In this document: piece after piece, positions 54,950 through 64,000 of the stretch
How the letters are laid out: every line of letters starts with the position of its first letter
Numbering within the stretch: position 1 is the first letter of the stretch
DNA from: Codonopsis lanceolata
Taxonomy: Eukaryota; Streptophyta; Magnoliopsida; Asterales; Campanulaceae
DNA length: 64,000 nucleotides
Reading direction: 5' to 3'
Assembly (NCBI GenBank): GCA_013146195.2
Contig: CM028384.1
Coordinates: 69,539,990 to 69,603,989, forward strand
Position numbers and translations under genes: made by a program
The notes under the pieces: generated by a model
The model's input: only the letters and a program-made list of their open reading frames with translations
What the model was told of the DNA's origin: nothing
Database searches by the model: none

Positions 54950-56843
54950 TCTTCGTACGACGCTTCGACCTTCTGAGACATGGGGTGTCAAGATCAAGGG
55001 CATCAAATTAGGCGTGATCGTTATCGGAATCTTCCTCTTCAATAGTTTGCAGAACGACAAATTTATTAGGGGAGACAATGTTCATAGGATGACAGTGCTA
55101 AGGAGGAGAATTGGTCTGCATAGTGGCTTGGGTATTTATACAAGGACTGAAAGGGAGGGAGTTGGGGCTCAGGTTGGAAGAAAGATTTTTATGACTATGA
55201 GATGGAGATGTTTGAATTGGGGACCGGTTACTTTCTGTGAGGTCAATTTGAACAGCATTCGATGAAGAAGGTTGCACTTGTGAAGGGCTACATCTTGTGT
55301 TTGGTTGGGCTGCGAGGCCACCGCTAGAGGTAACATCCATGGCCAAGCCTGAACTTGGGGGTTAGGAAGCTGCGATGGTCGAGCCGTGAGGGGAGAAAAC
55401 GGCCTCCTTAGCCTTTTCATCGGGACCTTTTTCCTCCTCCAATTCTCCAAGAACAAAGAAAGGAATTATGAAGTGATGTACATCCTTGTTCAACCGAAGC
55501 CTGTGGAGATTGTGTTGATTCTGAGGAGTTATTCTTATTAGCAGCATCAGACGGTTGTGACACATGATTGCTTGGCAAAGAAGATTCATTATTGTTAATA
55601 ATAGGAGGAGAATCAGGAATGTGAGTTTGAGTACTTTGCAAGACTTGGGCGGCTGCAACAGTATCATTAGCATCCAAACAGGAGGGGGACTTTTGAGAAG
55701 AGGGAGAATCAACAACAATATGAGGGGCATCAGAATTATTACCTTGCATACCTCGTGTGACTTGATCAGCCTCGAAACCGTTGTTAATATCTGAGCAACT
55801 AGGATTTGTAGAACGGGCAATTATACGGCTTGGGCCGGGGATATCTTTGTGTACGATTGAGAGACCATGGGTTCTTTGGCTTTCGGATCGAATTTTGGCC
55901 ATAGCTTGAGGAGCCCGATGGTTTGCGGCATGGCGAGGGGCTGCTGGACCCGATGGTCGGTCGAGGCCTTGGGTTCCTTGTTAGCAAAGATAAAGGGAGG
56001 GGCTTCAGGGCCCGATGGTTGATATGTGGCCTTAACAGGTTCCTTATTACCATTGTAAACTTTGCAAGAAAAGCCGTCGTGGCCTTGGCGATGGCAGTAG
56101 GAGCAATAAAGCGGGAGTCTTTCAGCCTCAATAGCTTGCTAAAATCCAGGAGAAATCCCATTATCAATCCAAATTCGATTGGGAATATGTTTTGTTAGGT
56201 TAATTTCGATACAGATTCTCGCAACACTAGGCCGCGAAAGAGTGGCTGTAGGGGTATCAATTATGAGCGGTGTACCAATCAAGTTACCAATGGAGAATAA
56301 AGCTTGCTTATTAAACAGATATATTGGGAGGCTAGGGAGAGAAAACCAAACAGGCACGATAGGGCTTTCAATGTCTGCACGAAAATCTGGAGTCCACTTG
56401 AAAACCCGCATAGGGAAAGCGCCAACATGCCACTGATCTTTAATCCACAAACGCTGAAAATCAGCCTCATGGTTGGTTTGTATAAGTACATGCTTAGAGT
56501 CAAGGTGACCCATAGTGACCGCAGCTTTGAGACCAAATGTAAGGATTTCTCTCCTCATAATCTCCATAGAAGGACGCCCGTGAGAGAACTTACCAACAAG
56601 GGATAGCTGAAAGGGTTTAGCAAAGGCCGAGACTTGAGCATGAGTCAAACATAGAGCCGGCTCACCTTTGTATGAAGCAGGAGGAATAAGCGAATTATCA
56701 GACTGTGAAGAAGAAATATTAGCAGAGAAAAGGGAAGCAAACGATTTGAGATGAGAAGGAGAGGGAGGGGCCGGACCACCTGCCTCCGTTTCCTTCATGG
56801 CCGCGGCCATAAGAAAACCGGAAGGCCAAAACAGCAACTCCAA
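54950..56843 (-). pseudogene. LINE ORF1-like gene (DUF4283 and zinc knuckle), decayed
   Basis: From a minus-strand ATG near 56810 (MAAAMKETEAGGPAPP) the frame carries a DUF4283-type domain (LVGKFSHGRPSMEIMRRE, WHVGAFPMRVFKWTPDF, PIVPVWFSLPSLPIYLFN). It then reaches a stop near 56136, where tryptophan is expected before the zinc-knuckle segment (LPLYCSYCHRQGHDGFSC). Downstream, 55902-55400 gives a Ser/Asn/Gln-rich tail in shifted frames. DUF4283 plus CCHC is usual for ORF1 of plant L1-type LINEs. ORF2 is not found after it, so the element is truncated. Confidence 0.75.
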
Positions 56844-57492
56844 AAGACGGCAGCACTAGGGTTTTTTTAGAGAGAGAATTTTTTTTTTAGCTGAAAGGCT
56901 CGGTGCTTTAGAATCCTAACTACTATTACACTTTCATAATAATTATCCCTAATCAAGTATAAGAATGAGTCTATTATAATATAGATTCCTAAAGCAAAGT
57001 TGAAAATAAATTTACGTACTTTTGATTTACGATTAACATGTGGTGAACAAATTGAGCACCACTGCACCGGCAATTGGAGAATACTCAGTTTCATCTTTTT
57101 TGTATTGGTCACGCAACATAAGCTTGCCATTTTAATTTAATTTTTTTAATAGATGTCTAAACAACCACTTTCTATTTTTTAGATTTTTATTTACACCATT
57201 TATTTAGTTAATTAATAGTATTATTTATATTGTAAAAATATAATAAAACCTTGATAATTAATGCAAATTGAACTTTTAAGTGGTCAAAATTTTCGAGAGG
57301 GCTAAAAAAAAAAAAAGATTTGCCAATATAAATGAGACAGAGCTAGAGAAAAATAGAGTTACAACATTAATGTGGACCATTTTATTAATTTGCGTGAAAA
57401 TTAAAGGGAACCATTTAGTTGAGCCGAGGTATAACCCCCAAATAAAAAGACATAGGAGAGGAAATGAATGGTTACAAGTTACAACATTAATG

Positions 57493-58900
57493 TCACTTGT
57501 AGAGTTCAATGACCCAATTGGCGTAAGCGCAAAGGATAAAGCGAATGTGGGAAAAACCAGCAGCTTTGGACAATGTCTCAAACTCTTTGGAGGTTCTCTC
57601 CTTTCCTCCCAAAGTTAGTAACATCTTGATATCCAATTGAGCAACATACTTTGTCGACCAACTTGGGTCTGGTTCCATTGGCAATATGCTTTCTATCATC
57701 ACCACCTTCCCCTTTTGGGGCAACGCCTCGTAGCACTTCTCCAGAATTGTCAAAAACTGCTCATCACTCCAGTTATGTGATATCCACTGATAAGAACATG
57801 AAATCAAAACATTAGTTGATACACACTCCGTTACGAGTAAATAATATCTATATATTTCTAAATGTCTTTTTTTTTTATATGCGCCATCGTATGATTTTAG
57901 CTTCAATAAAATGGTGTCACACTTGGGGATGCTAACAAACATATCACCTTCCACATGCTCAATACCTGCAATTAATATCTCCAGTTTATTTCATCAACTT
58001 AATTTCCAAAAGCTAAAAATGTATATATGGTGACCAAAAAAGAAATTCTGATGATGCACCTTGATATGGTGTTGCTTGTTTAATGACGGCAGGCAAATCA
58101 AAGTTGATTCCTTTAATGGAGGGGTACTTGGTAATAATCATGCGGAGACTGCTGCCAGTTCCTCCACCAACATCCACCAATGAATCGCCGCAATCTTCAA
58201 AACCTTTGTAGTTTTGGAGAATTCTTCTCATAACAATGTTGGAGTGATCATTCATAGACTTATTAAAATATATGGCCCAGCCATAGGCATCAGCATGCTC
58301 ATACAATGACTTGTTAGTTGCTCTAACAAATGGAATTCCACCTTCAATAATTGAATCCTTCAAATGACCCCTTCAACATTTATATATATATGATCATAAA
58401 ATTAGTTTAAATTCCTTAAATTTAATTATTTGAATTAATTAATATATATATGAGAAACTATTTGGAGTAATCAATACATACCAGGCATCGTTGCTGTTTT
58501 GTTGTTGTAGGAAAGAGGCTAACGAACATCCATCCTCATTGTTGACGAAGAAGGTTGCAACGGGTCCCAACCTATACAACCGTTGAGCCTTTCCACCGAC
58601 TTCAAGTGTTGTCAAAGAACAAACAAGAAAAGAATGGCTTGCTAGGAGATAGAGCATTCTGTCGATCATGGAGCTTGCATCTGGATTTTTAGCCTCCAAG
58701 TGTTGGGCAATCTCTGAAGGCGAAATGCCGCATGTCTTAGAATGTACTGCAAAAATATCTAAGAGGCCAATGGAATTAGCCGCCTTGAGAACATTGTGGA
58801 ACACATGAGAGTTGATTTTTGCCATTGCATGGACACCTGTTTCTTCTTCTTCTTCTTCATTGATAGTGGCTACTGCCTGCTGATTCTGAATGCTGCCCAT
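57493..58900 (-). CDS. Caffeic-acid-type O-methyltransferase (COMT-like), four exons, defective intron 3 donor
   Basis: The exons are 58900-58482, 58370-58060, 57965-57901 and 57786-57493, in sum 1089 nt, or 362 residues with the usual COMT length. Exon 1 (MGSIQNQQAVATINEE) holds the dimerisation domain. Exon 2 has the SAM-binding LVDVGGGTGSSLRMI. Exon 4 has the catalytic His in WISHNWSDEQ, the two acidic catalytic positions in VVMIESILP and GGKERT, and the end NWVIELYK. Introns 1 and 2 have GT-AG ends. Intron 3 (57787-57900, 114 nt, phase 0, acceptor TTATCAG) begins CTAAAAT instead of GTAAAAT. Because it has no stop and is divisible by three, its retention would add 38 residues directly before the catalytic helix. 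Plant OMTs of this type methylate phenolic hydroxyls with S-adenosylmethionine in the cytosol. The substrate is unknown; Asp after the catalytic His is Asn here. Confidence 0.9.
57787..57900 (-). other. COMT-like intron 3 with CT instead of GT donor
   Basis: The exon ends TTATTGAAG and is followed by CTAAAATCAT. The acceptor side ATGTTCTTATCAG/TGG is normal and the site is at the usual family position, between codons for Lys and Trp. A one-base change of G to C at 57900 (minus strand) explains the loss. The inner sequence is open in the coding frame. A GC donor one base earlier would shift the frame. Confidence 0.85.
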
Positions 58901-58946
58901 AGTGCTAGTTTTGTACGCTGCGTAAACTTGAACCTACCCCTTCTAC

Positions 58947-58953
58947 TTTTATA
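58947..58953 (-). promoter_or_regulatory. TATA box of the COMT-like gene
   Basis: The minus strand reads GAGTATAAAAGTAG about 47 bp before the ATG at 58900. This gives a short 5' leader, as is common for plant OMT genes. No introns or upstream ATG separate it from the start. Confidence 0.65.
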
Positions 58954-59148
58954 CTCCTTATTAGAGATGATAATTAATCTCTATATTCATACCCTGGCAG
59001 ACCACCTAAACATAAAATAAATAAATGGCCGGGTTTGAAGAATCATCTCTTCAATAAAGAACTACAAAAAGGGAAAAAATATTTTGGCCCGCTAATAATT
59101 TTCGTGGCTTAAAGTAGACAGACTTACAAGGGCATCAATGGGTGCAAG

Positions 59149-60098
59149 AGCATTATTGTGTAAATTCTTTCTCAAATTTTTACTTGATCCTGCTGTCATA
59201 TACACAGTTTCTCTTTTTATCTATTTAACAATATATCTATCCATTGTATAATATTTTTACACATATTCTTACACAAAAACAATTAAATTTAACACATCCC
59301 AATAAAAAATATTTTCATTTGCCCACCCCCTACACAAAACCTCATACATGCAGCCAAGGTTCTAAAAATCGTTAGGCGGCCGCAAGGCGGCACATTAGCG
59401 CCTAGCGCCTAGGGGACTAGTTGGGGCGTAATCAGGGCCTAGGCGAGGCCTAGAATTAAGGCATAATTACCATTTTTTGATAATTTACATCAAAGATCAA
59501 ACACATTGACTACAAATTTAATTTTTTTTTATGTTTATCATTTTATCAAACACTTGTCTATATTTGTAAAATGAACAAAAATATACAAACCTACCTTTAA
59601 TCTCAATTCTTAACAACCCCAAAGCAATAAACCAGTCAAGTTTAGAACTAAAAACAAAAAAAATGTTACTCCACCTACCTACTGCCATTACAACCCACAA
59701 TCTAACATATCCTCCCTAATCCCTTCTCATTCTAAATTATGAGTCTCGAGACAGCCCCGTTCTTCTTCATTTTTTTTCTTCTTCTTTCTTCTATTTATCT
59801 GGCAGACCGGCAACGTAGGTGTCGACTTGATCGATTAGGCGTCAACTAAGAAAGTCGCGGCGGTAGAGAGGGGCCTAGCGCCTAGGCAGGGCCTAAGCGA
59901 AGCTAGGCGGAGAGTTTTAGAACACTGCATGCAGCTAGTGGGGAACACAATATTCCTTTTGATTTATTTTTAGCTAAGAATAAAACAATTTCTCTCTCCT
60001 CTAAGAATAAGTGTAAGGATTTATTCCATTTTTGGTTTTGCAATTTTTAACTAAGAATAAGTCTAAGAATTGCAAAAAACACAACAATAGTGATGCTT
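59149..60098. mobile_element. Fold-back MITE C (GAGCATC family relative)
   Basis: AGAGCATTATTGTGTAAATTC on the left is mirrored by CAACAATAGTGATGCTTA on the right. The left arm also shares CTTACACAAAAACAATTAAATTTAAC and CATCCCA with fold-back B. It has been split by the hAT-like element at 59355-59927. Confidence 0.55.
59355..59927. mobile_element. hAT-like MITE nested in fold-back C
   Basis: The ends CAAGGTTCTAAAA and, in reverse, CAGTGTTCTAAAA form the terminal inverted repeats. An exact 8-bp duplication CATGCAGC flanks the element (59347-59354 and 59928-59935), the signature of hAT insertions. Subterminal GCGCCTAGCGCCTAGG and GCCTAGCGCCTAGGC add a GC-rich inverted pair. It is 573 bp and non-coding. 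Confidence 0.88.
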
Positions 60099-60099
60099 A

Positions 60100-61440
60100 T
60101 GTGTACATCTGTATATTGCCTATATATTACTTGTAGAGATATTGATACAATCGAGGTCATAAATTATGAGTTCGAGCTTTTGTTAATTATTTCTATAAGC
60201 TTAATTGTTAGTGTCGTCAAATTAAATTTACATACATCTCTCTCAACTGTTAGATCAAAATTTTCATTTTTTAAGTTATGATACGAACATTCTAAATTAT
60301 CAAGTTAACAACATTTAGGTATTGAGATTATTGTTAAAACCATCCAACGACACTATCACTAAAGCTTGTAATAATACCACAAGCTCAAGCTAATAAATCA
60401 TATTCCCTCTGTCCCAAAATTATCGTCTGAGTTAATTGATGAACGGTTTAAGAAAACACATTTAACGGGATTATTAATATTTGAATAATGTATTATTTAT
60501 TTTAAAACCCATAAATATGTGGCTCAAAATTAAAGTAAAAAAAATAAAGATAAATTGATAAAAATGATATCCTAAAAAAACTTTAAAAAAATTATTATTT
60601 TGAAATTAACGAAAAGAAAAAAAAATCAATGATTTTGGGTTATTATTACATAAAAAGTAAGATGATAAGGCTGTTTTGGTTAGGTGAGAGAGAAATTTCT
60701 ATGAGTAGCAATGTGTATTGTGATGTTGTGTGGGATCCAAGAGCTATCTATTAATTATAACTAAAACTAAAGCCACTGCTGTTACGTGACAGTTTTCTGT
60801 TAAATGCTTAATTTTTTTTAAGGAATTTTATGCTTCCACGTGTCACTCTCTATAAATTGTAAAAAAAACTTCTTCTTTTTTTTGCCAAAATTAATTAGTT
60901 TACGGTATAAATAAGAAGTTACTGATAAAAGTTTACAGTTAGTTTATGATAAATTTTAGCATATTTGTAGTTATCAAGTAGATTTTATAACATTATTAAG
61001 TAGTTAACCCTTTTTTCTCTCTTTTTTTTTAACTATAACTAAAACTAATTTGATAAGATAAAACAAATTTAGGATATAGTTTTATGAGCAAATTATGATA
61101 GAAATTTACGATTTTGGTTTTTTTTTTCAAATATCGCTTAATTAAACTAAATTTTACCCTATAAAATTTATAAAAGTTTAATTTTACTAAAACTCTTCTA
61201 TTTCTATCTATTTTTATTTTCATAATTTTTAATTTATACAAAATATCCACGGGATAATTCTATGTTATTTGTTCTTCTACTAATATATAATATATAATTA
61301 TTAGTTAATAATCTATTAACTATTATTAAAACAGAAGACGTTGCTACCACATGGAGAGTTTATGTTGTACGCTTAAAGTTTTAAAGGAATTATGTGCTTC
61401 CACGTGTTACCTTCTATACAAGTTTATAATATTTTTCCCA
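60100..61440. other. AT-rich intergenic sequence with a diverged duplication
   Basis: No gene was seen. The phrase GCTTCCACGTGTCACTCTCTATA near 60830 recurs as GCTTCCACGTGTTACCTTCTATA near 61400, with similar sequence before it. A Stowaway-like left end starts near 60403. Confidence 0.55.
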
Positions 61441-61449
61441 CCAAAAATT

Positions 61450-62660
61450 AAAACCGGATAGATTTTAAAACCAGTGCCTCATTTATGCATGGTAAAAGAT
61501 TTTTTGTTTTTTTACCATTTTTTGTTGCCAAAATCGGTTAATACCGGATATATTTTATAACATTTGATTTAAACACGCTTCATTTGGTTAGAACTCCAAA
61601 TATTTATGGTAATTTTTTTTGCGGATAGATTTTATCAATTCTCATAGATTTTAATCTTTCAATTACATGACTACATGATCAATTTTGAATATTTACCTTA
61701 CTTTTAGGTTTTCTTTTTCAAATTATTCTAATTAAAAAAATTAATTATTTATTACAAGTTTAGAAAATCATCTTATTATAAACAATTTTTGCAAATAAAC
61801 AAAAAATATTAAAACCATGCATATGGTACTAAATATATCTATATAAATTCTTTTTTTTTCCTACCAAAAATTAAAATCTGATAGATATTAAAACAGGTGC
61901 CTCCTTTATGCATGGTAAAAGTTTTTTTTTTTTTTTTTACCATTTTTTGTTGTCAAAATCGGTTAATATCAGATAAATTTTATCATATTTGATTTTAACG
62001 TGTTTCACTTGATTAGTACTTCAAATTTTCATGGTAAAAGTTTTTTATTTGCGGATAGATTTTATCACATTTGATTTAGACGTGTTTTCAATTGATTAAA
62101 ACTATTAAAGTCTGATAGATTTTAAAACCGGTGGTCCAGTGCCTTCTTTAGACCAATGCATATGATACTAAATATATCTTTATAAATTCTTTTTTTTTCT
62201 GTCAAAAAATGAAAGTCTTATAGATTTTAAAACCGATGCCTCCTTTATACATGGTAAAACCTTTTTTCTTTATATCAATTTTTGTTGTCAAAATCGGTTA
62301 ATACCAGATAGATTTTATCACATTTGATTTTAACGTGTTTCAATTGATTAGTACTCTAAATTTTCATGGTAAAAGTTTTTTGTTTTTATTTTCGGGTAGA
62401 TTTTATCACATTTGATTTAGACATATTTCAATTAATTAAAATTCATCAATTCTCATGGTAATTTTTTTATTTACCATTTTTTTCTTACAAAACCGGTTTA
62501 TACCAGATAGATTTTATCACATTTAATTTAGACAAGTTTAATTTGATTATGATTCCTCAATTCTCATGGTAGAAGTTTTTTTAATTTTTATTATTTTACC
62601 AATACTCGGTCAATTTAAAATAGATTTTATCTAATTTGATTAAACGTATTCCACCAACAC
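61450..62660. repeat. Imperfect tandem repeats, TTTTATCACATTTGATTT family
   Basis: The order ATGGTAAAAGTTTTTT, TTACCATTTTTTGTTG, CAAAATCGGTTAATACC, AGATAGATTTTATCACATTTG, ATTTAAACGTGTTTCA recurs about six to eight times, in whole or part. Anchors fall near 61530, 61960, 62050, 62295, 62395 and 62510. Non-coding. It may be the interior of a Helitron ending at 63596. Confidence 0.75.
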
Positions 62661-62850
62661 CACAAACAACCACTACGAAATAGCTTGTAAATACTATCCA
62701 CAAAAATCGCATAAATTTTCGGTTTGATTGTTCGGTGTGATCTCACGTTATTTATTTATTTATTAATTATGTGCACATCTTTCTGTTGTTGGTTCATTCA
62801 AATAAATTACAAATTCTATCTACAAAATTAAGTTTCAGAAACAACATTAA

Positions 62851-63561
62851 GGCTCCGTTTGTTTCACAGAAAATCATTTCCAGAAAATGATTTCTGGAAA
62901 ATGATTTCCAGAAAATCAAAAGATTTCTTTTTCAGGTGTTTGATAAATCTTTTGAAAATATGTCAGAAAACATTTACGGGTGTTTGGCAAACACACAGAA
63001 AATGTTACGGAAAACAATATATGAATAAATACAAAAATAAAAATAGAAAATAAACAATATTTAGGATGTCCCTAGAAAATCAATAAGGACCATCTTTTTT
63101 TAATAAGGTCCATCTTTTTTTAATCTCAAAATTACAAATAATTTTTTTGATAATTGATATGAAAAAAAAAACATTTTAAAATAAAAGATTGATAATGGTT
63201 AGGATGTCCCTAAATAATATAGGTGACAATAATTTTAGAACGTAATAAGCATTTATTAAAATTATAATTTATAAATAGTATGCACAAAATTTATTTATAT
63301 TTCTAAACAATTTATTTGTTGAGTGAAATATTGTGTGTGTAAGTAAATGTGTGCAATTATGAAAGGGGACGGAGGGTGCCCGAACATTTGGAAAATGACT
63401 TACGGAAAATGAATATGTAAGTCATTTTCCGGAAAAGAAGCCTTTATTTTCCGTTGACTCAGAAAACATTTTACGTTGATTGTATTAACATGACGTTACC
63501 AAATACAGAAAAATGAGGAAAACGTTTTCCGAAAGTCATTTTCCGTAAAACAAACGGAGCC
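62851..63561. mobile_element. Tourist-like MITE
   Basis: The ends GGCTCCGTTTGTTTCACAG and, in reverse, GGCTCCGTTTGTTTTACGG form long terminal inverted repeats, with AGAAAATGATTTCCAGAAAATG repeats beneath. TAA flanks both sides (62848-62850 and 63562-63564). The element is 711 bp and non-coding. Confidence 0.85.
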
Positions 63562-63569
63562 TAAGTCAA

Positions 63570-63596
63570 CCGTGCATCGCACGGGTAATAACCTAG
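63570..63596 (+). mobile_element. Helitron 3' terminus, plus strand
   Basis: A hairpin CCGTGC-ATC-GCACGG (63570-63584) is followed after 8 bases by CTAG (63593-63596) and a T. This is the CTRR-T end with upstream hairpin used by plant Helitrons. The 5' TC end is not identified. The Tourist-like MITE lies directly upstream. Confidence 0.75.
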
Positions 63597-63704
63597 TTTA
63601 AGCTAATAACCAACTGTAATTTCTTTGAGACCAGGTAACATGGATGAAATCAATACTTATGCTCTTACGGATTAATGCAAACAACTGTTGGTCATTAAAA
63701 ACAA

Positions 63705-64000
63705 CTAGCTTTACATCCGTGCGTTAAACGCACGTCATATATATTTTTCAATCAAATTATACATAAGCAACATGAAGTGAAAAAACAAAATTAAAAGAAT
63801 AAATTAAAGAGAACTGTTGAAATATAACTAAAATTATTATAACACATCAATTAAGAAAAAAGTAAAATTATTAATAGAGAAAACAATAAATAAATAAATT
63901 ATTTTATAAATTTTAGAATATTTTTTTAAATACAACATTTGTCATTAAATATAGACGATTACTACTACGATCACTATGATTAAATATGTACAATTACTAC
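63705..64000 (-). mobile_element. Helitron 3' terminus, minus strand, continuing beyond the window
   Basis: On the minus strand a hairpin formed by CGTGCG and CGCACG (63734-63718) is followed after 9 bases by CTAG (63708-63705) and a T. This is a second Helitron-type end, in tail-to-tail orientation with the first and 108 bp from it. The AT-rich body runs off the window. Confidence 0.7.

Noticed and set aside
57901..57902. GC donor one base upstream to rescue splicing of COMT-like intron 3
   Set aside because: Joining there would leave two bases of a codon and shift the frame into exon 4.
1..64000. tRNA genes, CRISPR arrays or prokaryotic operons
   Set aside because: No cloverleaf-type A/B box pair and no regularly spaced identical repeats with unique spacers were seen. 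The tandem arrays found are diverged and lack spacers.

Overview
This window is AT-rich nuclear DNA from a flowering plant, most likely a eudicot. The evidence is intron-containing plant enzyme genes, three BAHD acyltransferase copies and a dense nest of plant transposons. These include Ty1/copia, Ty3/gypsy, LINE, Mutator-like, CACTA-like, hAT-like and Tourist-like elements and Helitron ends. I cannot name the family or species from the sequence. No tRNA gene, CRISPR array or bacterial-type operon was seen.

Layout. (1) 1-14 kb is a retrotransposon nest. A 1.95 kb LTR family occurs in two opposite orientations. One copy (372-2323) is a solo insertion with a 5-bp target duplication that splits a DUF7745/plant-mobile-type reading frame. 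The other (8023-9993) cuts off a decayed Ty1/copia gag-protease region. A decayed multi-exon plant-mobile-domain gene lies between them, antisense to the second LTR. (2) 14.5-26.6 kb has no intact gene. It holds degenerate tandem repeats, a Stowaway-like MITE, a Mutator-like element (MULE) with a perfect 9-bp duplication, and duplicated copies of the BAHD upstream region without the gene. (3) 26.6-35.2 kb is a tandem BAHD acyltransferase cluster: two open copies (26662-28071 and 29497-30831) and one pseudogene (33906-35200). The pseudogene carries a Pack-MULE-like element in its 3' flank, and that element itself contains pieces of BAHD sequence. (4) 37.6-47.3 kb holds a 5'-truncated LINE with a 616-bp tandem duplication inside its reverse transcriptase, then a decayed Ty3/gypsy element with a deletion in its integrase. 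(5) 48.9-56.9 kb holds nested fold-back elements, a plastid 16S rRNA-derived fragment, a duplicated segment related to the BAHD flanks, and a LINE ORF1 remnant. (6) 57.5-58.9 kb is a four-exon caffeic-acid-type O-methyltransferase gene. It is complete except that the third intron begins CT instead of GT. (7) 59-64 kb holds nested MITEs, AT-rich repeats and two Helitron-type 3' ends.

The real host genes are two BAHD acyltransferases and one O-methyltransferase about 27 kb away. Both families decorate plant specialised metabolites, so a small pathway neighbourhood is possible, but nothing here shows a shared substrate. The most unusual points are the broken splice donor in the methyltransferase, whose retained intron would stay in frame, and the apparent capture of BAHD sequence by a MULE now sitting beside a dead BAHD copy.
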